DNA of 7,602 nt from Candidatus Aenigmatarchaeota archaeon (GTDB lineage: Archaea; Aenigmatarchaeota; Aenigmatarchaeia; JACPZZ01): NCBI GenBank assembly GCA_016202795.1, contig JACQNY010000131.1, positions 1-7,602 on the forward strand. Reading direction: 5' to 3'. Numbering within the stretch: position 1 is the stretch's first letter; every line of letters starts with the position of its first letter. This document shows positions 1-5,156 of the stretch, one piece after another. A program made the position numbers and the translations under genes. Under the pieces are notes generated by a model, which was given only the letters and a program-made list of their open reading frames with translations, did not search any database and had not been told where the DNA came from.

Positions 1-10
1 ATTCAGTATA

Positions 11-42
11 CGGCATGCTTCAGTTGGAACGCGGTATGCTTC
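11..42 (+). repeat. Direct repeat of an 11-bp motif, CGGYATGCTTC, upstream of tRNA-Cys
   Basis: CGGCATGCTTC (11-21) and CGGTATGCTTC (32-42) differ at one base and start 21 bp apart, about two helical turns. The same motif occurs at 7563-7573 (+) and 7542-7552 (-), upstream of the tRNA gene at the other end of the window. I found no full copy inside the protein-coding part. The position suggests a regulatory or promoter-associated element of tRNA genes, but a small dispersed repeat is equally possible. The copies are read directly; the function is not known. Confidence 0.55.
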
Positions 43-74
43 TATCTACAAGTGCCTATTTCCGTTTTCAATAG

Positions 75-199
75 GCTCGGATGGCAGATCGGTTATGCAC
101 CCGCCTGCAGGCGACCCTTTCTTTCAAAAGAAACGGTCGATCGAAAGAAATTAAATTGGCAGTAAGTGGGATAGGGGAGTTCGACTCTCCCTCCGAGCT
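75..199 (+). tRNA. tRNA-Cys (anticodon GCA), intron-containing
   Basis: The cloverleaf is complete once the intron is removed. The acceptor stem pairs 75-81 (GCTCGGA) with 192-198 (TCCGAGC), and the discriminator is U at 199. U73 is a universal identity element of tRNA-Cys. The D stem pairs 84-86 with 96-98, with GG at 91-92. The anticodon stem pairs 100-104 (CCCGC) with 166-170 (GTGGG), including one G-U pair. The spliced anticodon loop reads CTGCAGA, with anticodon GCA at 107-109. The variable loop has 4 nt (171-174). The T arm is 175-191, with a five-pair stem and the loop TTCGACT. No CCA is encoded. The 13:22 purine mismatch, U21 and G48 are features also known from E. coli tRNA-Cys. The gene lies 47 nt before the Nudix-cysS pair on the same strand, so its cognate synthetase is adjacent. 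Confidence 0.96.
111..164 (+). other. tRNA-Cys intron (54 nt, position 37/38) with bulge-helix-bulge
   Basis: The intron interrupts the tRNA after nucleotide 37 (G110) and ends before nucleotide 38 (A165). The splice motif has canonical geometry. The 4-bp central helix pairs CTGC (105-108, nucleotides 32-35) with GCAG (159-162). The two 3-nt bulges are AGG (109-111) and TAA (163-165), with cleavage expected after the second base of each. An inner helix starts with 112-114 against 156-158. A further 8-bp perfect stem pairs TTTCTTTC (118-125) with GAAAGAAA (143-150). This is the substrate form of the archaeal tRNA splicing endonuclease. At 54 nt the intron seems too short to hold a protein or a guide RNA. 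Confidence 0.93.
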
Positions 200-209
200 T
201 TAATACAAG

Positions 210-217
210 TTTAATTT
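210..217 (+). promoter_or_regulatory. Possible TATA box for the Nudix-cysS pair
   Basis: TTTAATTT lies about 30-37 nt upstream of the Nudix ATG at 247, in the AT-rich 47-nt gap after tRNA-Cys. Archaeal TATA boxes sit near -26, so transcription would start a few bases before the ATG. The same T-rich stretch could instead end tRNA transcription, or the three genes could be co-transcribed. The support is position and composition only. Confidence 0.3.
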
Positions 218-246
218 CTTAGTGTATCAATCCTAATAGTGATGGC

Positions 247-651
247 ATGAGAATAATCCGCAAATGCGCACTGCTGTTGATTGAAAATAAAAAACTGCTA
301 CTATCCCGCGAGTTCGGCGACACGCGCTTCTTGACCGTAGGAGGTTCGTTTGAGAACGGCGAAACCGATCTTCAATGTCTCCAGCGGGAACTTGAAGAGG
401 AAGTCGGCACAAAGGCCAAAGAAAACACGTTGAAGTTTCTTGACGAGTTTGTATATACGGACGGTCCGCAGAAAATAATACACATACGGGCGTACACGGG
501 AGAACTGGAAAAAAAGCCCGTGGCCGCAGGTGAGATAGAAGAGCTGAAGTGGTTCGACCGCACCGAGCTTGAAACCACATCAACTGAAATATTGTCAGAG
601 ATAACAAAACACAAGATACTTCCGTTCCTTATCCAAAGAGGCATGGTATGA
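247..651 (+). CDS. Nudix (MutT-like) hydrolase, 134 aa
   Basis: This is a small single-domain Nudix hydrolase. The family cleaves a diphosphate bond in nucleoside diphosphates linked to another group (NTPs, ADP-ribose, dinucleoside polyphosphates), using divalent metal in the cytosol. The Nudix box is nearly canonical at residues 33-55: G33, five residues, E39, seven residues, R47-E48, then E51-E52 and G54. The last box position, usually aliphatic, is Thr55. No signal peptide or membrane segment is visible. ATG 247 fits the family N-terminus. A GTGAT at 239-243 resembles a Shine-Dalgarno sequence but sits only 3 nt from the ATG, so weak or leaderless initiation is possible. The stop overlaps the cysS start by 4 nt, so the two are probably co-transcribed and translationally coupled. 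The substrate cannot be read from the sequence. Removing dinucleoside polyphosphates made by the synthetase would fit the context, but that is inference. Confidence 0.9.
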   Translation: MRIIRKCALLLIENKKLLLSREFGDTRFLTVGGSFENGETDLQCLQRELEEEVGTKAKENTLKFLDEFVYTDGPQKIIHIRAYTGELEKKPVAAGEIEELKWFDRTELETTSTEILSEITKHKILPFLIQRGMV

Positions 652-2027
652 AAATCTTCAACACGATGACAAGGGAAAAGGAGGAATTGAGTAAAAAAGA
701 ATTGAAGATGTTCGTATGCGGTCCGACGGTTTACGATAACTCGCATCTCGGGCACGCCCGCACATACATAGCCTATGACATAATCGCTAAATACTTGCGA
801 TACCGCCAGTTCGACCTGTTTTTCCTGGTGAACATAACCGACGTCGACGACAAGATAATCAACCGGGCGGCGGAAATGAAAAAAGATCCAAAGGATATTG
901 CGATTCAGTTTGAAAAAACGTTCATGGACGATTTAGAGTCGCTACGCATAAACAACATAGATAAATTCGCCCGCGCTTCTGAGCATATTAATGAAATCAT
1001 AGACCAGATACAAAGGCTGTTAAAAAAGAAATTCGCCTACGAAACCAGGACAGGCGTTTACTTCGATATAACAAAATTCCCGGACTATGGAAAATTGTCG
1101 CATCAAAACACCGAAGAATTGAAAAAACACCGCATTGAACCGGATAACACGAAAAAACATGCACAAGATTTTTCGTTGTGGAAAAGGCGTGATGCGTCTG
1201 AATTGGGCTGGGACTCGCCTTTCGGTTTTGGCCGCCCGGGCTGGCACATCGAAGACACGGCAATATCGGAAAAATATTTGGGCAGCCGGTACGACATACA
1301 CGGCGGCGCAATCGACCTGATATTCCCGCATCATGAGGCGGAAATAGCGCAGATGGAATCAGTGTCCGGAAAAAAACCTATTGTAAGCTTATGGACGCAC
1401 ACCGGTTTTCTTCTGGTCAACGGAGAGAAGATGTCCAAATCACTGGGAAACTTTATCACGATCAAAGACGCCTTGAAAAAACACGGCCCTGAAGTTTTAC
1501 GCCTATTCTTCTCAATGTCCCATTACCGCAGCCCCATAAACTTCGACGAAGTTAACCTGAAACAAACGAAAAACACGCTGGAAACTCTTTACAACGCGCT
1601 TTCTGTTCTGGAAAGCATCGGAAAAGGGAAAGATTCTGGAAAGGAAATCGAATCCGAAGTAAATCGAATAAAATCCGCTTTTATCGGGCATCTGGACGAC
1701 GACTTCAATACGCCTTACGCAATATCCTCGGTCTTTGAACTGGTGGACCTTATAAACAAGTACGCTTCGACGGGCAAAAAAATAAGCGCCGATTCAAAAA
1801 ATTTGATCGGATCAACATTAATGGAAATGTGCGGCATATTCGGCATTTTAAAGAATAATGCCAATGTGAAAATCACGGAGGACGTGAAAAAACTTGTCTC
1901 TGAGCGCGAAACTGCAAGAAGGAAAAAGGATTTCAAAAAAGCCGACACTATACGGAAAAAACTTGAAGGCATGGGAATAGTCCTGGAAGACACGAAAACC
2001 GGCGTCAGGTGGAAAAGGAAACTTTAG
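648..2027 (+). CDS. cysS: Cysteinyl-tRNA synthetase, class I, 459 aa
   Basis: The enzyme charges tRNA-Cys with cysteine using ATP, in the cytosol. Class I signatures are present: HLGH at 33-36 (HIGH motif) and KMSKS at 261-265. Further family marks are the FVCGPTVYD block at 22-30, NITDVDDKI at 62-70, GRPGWHIE at 195-202, and DIHGG followed by FPHHEAE up to 232. The all-helical C-terminal region (about 300-459) is Lys-rich and typical. The length matches the usual 450-480 aa. The expected zinc ligands are Cys24, His228 and Glu232; the fourth, Cys209 in E. coli, is Asp203 here. A GAGG Shine-Dalgarno (638-641) lies 6 nt before the ATG, inside the Nudix gene, and the Nudix stop overlaps the start as ATGA. 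The 3' end overlaps the convergent CoA-binding gene by 23 bp. tRNA-Cys(GCA) lies upstream on the same strand. Confidence 0.97.
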   Translation: MKIFNTMTREKEELSKKELKMFVCGPTVYDNSHLGHARTYIAYDIIAKYLRYRQFDLFFLVNITDVDDKIINRAAEMKKDPKDIAIQFEKTFMDDLESLRINNIDKFARASEHINEIIDQIQRLLKKKFAYETRTGVYFDITKFPDYGKLSHQNTEELKKHRIEPDNTKKHAQDFSLWKRRDASELGWDSPFGFGRPGWHIEDTAISEKYLGSRYDIHGGAIDLIFPHHEAEIAQMESVSGKKPIVSLWTHTGFLLVNGEKMSKSLGNFITIKDALKKHGPEVLRLFFSMSHYRSPINFDEVNLKQTKNTLETLYNALSVLESIGKGKDSGKEIESEVNRIKSAFIGHLDDDFNTPYAISSVFELVDLINKYASTGKKISADSKNLIGSTLMEMCGIFGILKNNANVKITEDVKKLVSERETARRKKDFKKADTIRKKLEGMGIVLEDTKTGVRWKRKL

Positions 2028-2433
2028 CCCGGTAATCGCGCATCATGCAGCGGTTTTGCACAAATACAAACCCGTTTTTTTCTGCCAGCGCCTTGGCCGC
2101 ATCGTCCTGTATTCCCAGTTGCGCCCACACCACTTTTAGCGACGGAAGGCTCTGCTTTTCCTTGATTATTGACTGGACAATCCCCAGAAGCTCTGCAGAA
2201 GGCCGAAATATGTTAACTACCTCGATTTTATCTTTCATGCCATAAGGAATTTCGGATAATGATTTGTAGGATTTCTCCCTCAGGATATCCTCGCCTGAAG
2301 GGTTAACAGGAATGACGCGAAAGCCTTTAGATTTTAGGTACGCAGGAACGATGTGAGCGTCCTTCGTAACGTCGCGAGAACAACCGATTACTGCGATAAC
2401 CTGGTATTTTTTCAGTATCTTTGCTGTGTCCAT
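2005..2433 (-). CDS. CoA-binding protein, YccU-like Rossmann family, 142 aa
   Basis: This is a stand-alone CoA-binding Rossmann domain of the CoA_binding_2 / YccU type, which is related to the N-terminal domain of succinyl-CoA ligase and NDP-forming acyl-CoA synthetases. Residues 12-20 (VIAVIGCSR) form the first strand and phosphate loop. Residues 38-45 (FRVIPVNP) are the second strand, and 102-109 (VWAQLGIQ) with 128-134 (RCMMRDY) are the characteristic C-terminal family motifs. The length fits the usual 130-150 aa. The biochemical role of these small proteins is poorly defined, and CoA or acyl-CoA binding is assumed from the fold. It is encoded opposite the end of cysS, overlapping it by 23 bp. 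It is divergent from the E1-like gene, with only 42 bp between the two ATGs. There is no Shine-Dalgarno sequence, and a TATA-like element about 24 nt upstream suggests a leaderless mRNA. Confidence 0.9.
   Translation of the reverse strand: MDTAKILKKYQVIAVIGCSRDVTKDAHIVPAYLKSKGFRVIPVNPSGEDILREKSYKSLSEIPYGMKDKIEVVNIFRPSAELLGIVQSIIKEKQSLPSLKVVWAQLGIQDDAAKALAEKNGFVFVQNRCMMRDYRAKVSFST
2075..2081 (+). terminator. Possible oligo-T terminator for Nudix-cysS
   Basis: Seven T residues follow a short GC-containing stretch on the + strand, 48 nt beyond the cysS stop and inside the antisense CoA-binding gene. Archaeal RNA polymerase commonly terminates at oligo-T without a stem-loop. The opposite strand has a T6 (1956-1961) about 44 nt beyond the CoA-binding gene stop, which could serve that gene in the same way. 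The run also arises from Lys-Asn codons of the CoA-binding gene, so it may be coincidental. Confidence 0.3.
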
Positions 2434-2447
2434 GTAATTTGATCGTC

Positions 2448-2461
2448 ATTTAAATATTAAA
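2448..2461. promoter_or_regulatory. Bidirectional TATA element between divergent genes
   Basis: The sequence ATTTAAATATTAAA is AT-only and nearly symmetric. Read on the + strand, TTTAAATA (2449-2456) is centred about 24 nt before the E1-like ATG at 2476. Read on the - strand, TTTAATAT (2461-2454) is centred about 25 nt before the CoA-binding ATG at 2433. Both distances match the archaeal TATA-to-start distance for leaderless transcripts, and neither gene has a clear Shine-Dalgarno sequence. Two promoters sharing one TBP site would compete. This is inferred from spacing and composition. Confidence 0.6.
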
Positions 2462-2475
2462 CCAAGATTGTAATC

Positions 2476-3471
2476 ATGGAAAACCGTTATTCCAGACAGA
2501 TAAGATATATAGGGGAATACGCTCAAGATCGGGTCTCTAAATCAAAAGTATGTATCATAGGCTGTGGCGCGCTGGGGTCTGCGTCAGCAGAACTTTTAAC
2601 TCGCGCGGGTGTAGGGACAATAAAACTGGTAGATAGGGATTTTTTGGAGTTGTCGAACCTGCAAAGACAACATGTTTTTTCAGAGGAGGATATAAACAAG
2701 CCCAAGGCTTTGGCGCTGGCGGAAAGATTAGGAAAAATCAACTCGTCAATTGAAATAGAACCTCTGGTCGAGGACTTCAATTCATCGAAAGCCGAAAGCA
2801 TTGTAAAAGGCTTCGATATTGTAATTGACGGCTTGGACAACATGCACTCCAGGTTTATTTTGAATGAGGCGTGCGTAAAACTAAACATGCCATGGGTTTA
2901 CGGATCCGCGATTAGAAACATGGGTCACACCAGCTTCATAGACGTAAACATGAACTGCCTCAATTGCTTCATTAAAACCCTGCCATCGGAAACAGAGACC
3001 TGCGAAACTTCCGGTGTTACAAATTCGATAACCTCGCTTATATCTGCCATACAGGTAAATGAAACGCTAAAATACCTGGGCAACCAAAAATACACTTTGC
3101 TCCGCCTGTTCCTGTACATAGATCTGGAGCACATGATTATGAAAAGCTTCGGCGTCAGCAAAGATCCAGATTGTAGGGTCTGTTCGCTTAAGAAATTCGA
3201 TTTTTTGGAAAAAAAAGAATCGTCCTGGATAACATCTTTATGTGGCAAAAATTCGTATCATTTTTCACCGCCTTCCAAAATTGGTTTGGATTTGCAAGGT
3301 GCACGGGCGAGGATACCTCAAGAATTTTCAGTATCCGCAGAAAACAAGTCCCTTGTGCGCGCCCATTCAGGCGACAAGGAAATAACCGTATTCAATGACG
3401 GCAGGATGATAACCAAAAATATTGAAAAAAATGAAGCTGAAACAGTCTGCAAAAAAATTGTTTTAATTTAA
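2476..3471 (+). CDS. ThiF/MoeB/HesA-family E1-like adenylyltransferase, 331 aa
   Basis: The family adenylates the C-terminal Gly-Gly of ubiquitin-like or sulfur-carrier proteins (SAMP, MoaD, ThiS). In archaea this serves protein modification, tRNA thiolation and molybdopterin synthesis. The Rossmann nucleotide-binding loop is GCGALGS at 29-35. The ATP-site block LVDRDF...E..NLQRQ spans 51-65, and DGLDN is at 118-122. The zinc site is two CxxC pairs, C161/C164 and C233/C236. The conserved catalytic or thioester Cys is C176, in the context TCETSGV. Residues from about 250 to the end form the extra C-terminal domain seen in many longer ThiF/MoeB homologues: it opens with an LCGKNS motif and ends with ITVFNDGRMITK. 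The total length fits that subgroup. No rhodanese domain is fused. No ubiquitin-like partner is encoded nearby, so the exact pathway cannot be chosen. The ATG has no Shine-Dalgarno sequence but a well-placed TATA element. Confidence 0.93.
   Translation: MENRYSRQIRYIGEYAQDRVSKSKVCIIGCGALGSASAELLTRAGVGTIKLVDRDFLELSNLQRQHVFSEEDINKPKALALAERLGKINSSIEIEPLVEDFNSSKAESIVKGFDIVIDGLDNMHSRFILNEACVKLNMPWVYGSAIRNMGHTSFIDVNMNCLNCFIKTLPSETETCETSGVTNSITSLISAIQVNETLKYLGNQKYTLLRLFLYIDLEHMIMKSFGVSKDPDCRVCSLKKFDFLEKKESSWITSLCGKNSYHFSPPSKIGLDLQGARARIPQEFSVSAENKSLVRAHSGDKEITVFNDGRMITKNIEKNEAETVCKKIVLI
3451..3457 (-). terminator. Oligo-T terminator of the mevalonate operon
   Basis: On the - strand, seven consecutive T residues lie about 11 nt beyond the HMG-CoA reductase stop, after an AT-rich stretch. 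No stem-loop precedes them, in keeping with archaeal termination. The element lies inside the last codons of the convergent E1-like gene. Confidence 0.5.
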
Positions 3472-4751
3472 TTCTTGCCGCGGGCCATCCTTATGTGAGA
3501 TTCTGCTAGTTCGTAATCGTTTGCTAAAGCCCCCAACAAATTTAATTCTTGGGCTAATACTGCAGAAGCTATAATCTCAGCAAGCTTTTTCGAGTTGTCT
3601 CCCGGATTTTTTCCGGCACCCGCGCAACCAAGAATTTCCAGGCAATCTTTCGCTGTTGCGTAATTAGTCCCGCCGCCCACGGTTGCGACCTCAAGATTTG
3701 GAATTGAAACTGAAAAATACAAGTCGCCGTTTTGCTCTTCGGCTGTTACAAAACACGATGAAGATTCAACTACTTGAGCAGAATCTTGCCCTGTTGCAAG
3801 GAACATCGCCGCGACTGTGTTCGCAGCGTTCGCATTAAATCCGCCCAATGTTCCGGACAATGCAGAACCCTGATAATTCTTAGTGAAGTTAATTTTTTCG
3901 ATTGTTCTTGCGTCGGTATTGTATATTTTTTCCAGAACTTCTTTTTTGATAACCGTTTCCGCTTCTACCGCCTTCCCGCGACCCAGCACGATATTCACAT
4001 GGTTGGATTTCTTGTCAGAGCACATATTTCCTGAAAGCGCGATTAACTTAGCATGCGGAAATTTCTTTTTTATTTCTTTTATCGCATTTGCGGAATATTT
4101 CGTCACAGAATTCATACCCATGCTGTCGCCCGTTTCAAACGCAAAACGCAACCATATTTTTTTTCCTACCTGAAATGTTTCAATAAATTCTAGTTTGGAA
4201 ACTTTCGATTCCGATTCCGCGGCTGCTTTTATTTTTCCGTAGAATTGTTTGTCATGATTAACAGCATTTGCAAGCTCGCGCGCTTTTTCCGACGACCCTA
4301 AATCCAAAACAGGCGCGCGCGTCATCCAATTGCGTGTTACAATGGTTAGCGCGCCGCCGCTTTCGTTTATTGTTTTGCAGCCGCGCGATAAACCTGCGAT
4401 TAAAGCCGCTTCGTTCGTCGCAACTGTAAGATAAAACTCGCCTTTTGCATAATCGCCTGAAATTTTAATCGGGCCTGCTATCCCTAACGGCGTAGCGGCG
4501 GCGCCGATCTGGTTTTCGATGCCCATGACACCAGGCTTTACGGCCGTGTCGACAAAATGCGACCTTATGCCGCCGAATTTTTTGGATTTAATTTTTTCTA
4601 TAAACGTTAATCTAAATTCGCTCGCCATAGCGCACGCCTCACCCCATTTGTCATCCTTTTTTCCAAGGCTTTCAAAAATAAAATTCTCTAGCTCGTGTAA
4701 TTTCAATTCACCCTTTTCCAGCTTTCTTAACGCATCTTCTTTGGAAACCAT
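3468..4751 (-). CDS. hmgA: HMG-CoA reductase, class I, 427 aa
   Basis: The enzyme reduces HMG-CoA to mevalonate with two NADPH and is the committed step toward archaeal isoprenoid lipids. It is a soluble catalytic domain with no membrane segments, and its length is normal for archaeal enzymes (400-430 aa). The substrate motif ENQIGAAATPLGIAGPI is at 79-95. Catalytic residues by family alignment are E114 (in ATNEAAL), K247 (in SGNMCSDKK), D323 (in ATGQDSAQ) and H419 (in AESHIRM). The dinucleotide motif GDSMGMN (208-214) and the GTLGGFNANAAN block (300-311) are present. The stretch after DKK (SNHVN) is divergent from the usual PAAIN. The gene is fourth in the operon, 6 nt after DUF35. Its Shine-Dalgarno GGTGA (4763-4759) lies 7 nt before the ATG, inside the DUF35 end. 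Its stop codon shares TTAA with the convergent E1-like gene. Confidence 0.96.
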   Translation of the reverse strand: MVSKEDALRKLEKGELKLHELENFIFESLGKKDDKWGEACAMASEFRLTFIEKIKSKKFGGIRSHFVDTAVKPGVMGIENQIGAAATPLGIAGPIKISGDYAKGEFYLTVATNEAALIAGLSRGCKTINESGGALTIVTRNWMTRAPVLDLGSSEKARELANAVNHDKQFYGKIKAAAESESKVSKLEFIETFQVGKKIWLRFAFETGDSMGMNSVTKYSANAIKEIKKKFPHAKLIALSGNMCSDKKSNHVNIVLGRGKAVEAETVIKKEVLEKIYNTDARTIEKINFTKNYQGSALSGTLGGFNANAANTVAAMFLATGQDSAQVVESSSCFVTAEEQNGDLYFSVSIPNLEVATVGGGTNYATAKDCLEILGCAGAGKNPGDNSKKLAEIIASAVLAQELNLLGALANDYELAESHIRMARGKN

Positions 4752-4757
4752 TTTAAT

Positions 4758-5156
4758 TCACCTAGCCGGCCTGAACTTGTACCCGTAATGTATTAGTCCA
4801 TGCGTATTTTGCTCTATCAGTTTGCGGAAAGCCATTTCAACAGGCATCCCTATTGATACCTTTTCATCTTTCACGTCTACTATTTGCGAGGTTAATCTCG
4901 GCCCTTCGGCGAGTTCTATTATTGCCAGGACATAAGGAATTTCCAGCGAATATCCTTCTGGCGGGGCGTGGACTATTGAAAATGTTATTATCTTTCCATT
5001 TCCGCTTAATTTCTCGTCGGTCATCTTGCCTTTTCTTCTGCACGACGGGCAAATGATGCGCGGCGGGAAATATACGCCTCTGCAGTTTTCGCATTTGCTG
5101 CCGTAAAGATTGTAACGGTGTTTCATCCTTCTCCATGTTGCCGCAATTCCTGTCAT
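4758..5156 (-). CDS. DUF35 zinc-ribbon / OB-fold protein of the HMG-CoA synthase complex, 132 aa
   Basis: The N-terminus (1-20, with TWRR and HRYNLYG) is a helical extension. A rubredoxin-like zinc ribbon follows, with C22/C25 and C36/C39 (CENC and CPSC), and then an OB fold from about 45 to 125. In the known archaeal complex this protein bridges acetoacetyl-CoA thiolase and HMG-CoA synthase and helps form a shared CoA-binding channel. It has no expected catalytic activity of its own. All four zinc ligands are present, and the length matches the family (about 130 aa). The ATG overlaps the thiolase stop as ATGA. A GAGGGAT stretch about 6 nt upstream could act as Shine-Dalgarno. An internal Met at residue 11 is a less likely start, because the conserved TWRR motif would be lost. 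Confidence 0.93.
   Translation of the reverse strand: MTGIAATWRRMKHRYNLYGSKCENCRGVYFPPRIICPSCRRKGKMTDEKLSGNGKIITFSIVHAPPEGYSLEIPYVLAIIELAEGPRLTSQIVDVKDEKVSIGMPVEMAFRKLIEQNTHGLIHYGYKFRPAR
4759..4763 (-). promoter_or_regulatory. Shine-Dalgarno site of HMG-CoA reductase
   Basis: On the - strand GGTGA precedes the ATG at 4751 by 7 nt and overlaps the DUF35 stop codon. It matches the archaeal 16S rRNA anti-Shine-Dalgarno end (core CACCUCC). It fixes the reductase start and indicates internal translation initiation within the polycistronic mRNA. Confidence 0.65.

Noticed and set aside
1..74. A further tRNA or small RNA at the left edge
   Set aside because: No acceptor, T-loop (TTCRA) or D-arm pattern is present before 75; only the repeated 11-bp motif is seen.
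233..755. Antisense open frames over the Nudix gene
   Set aside because: They are low-complexity shadows without motifs, whereas the + strand frame carries a full Nudix box.
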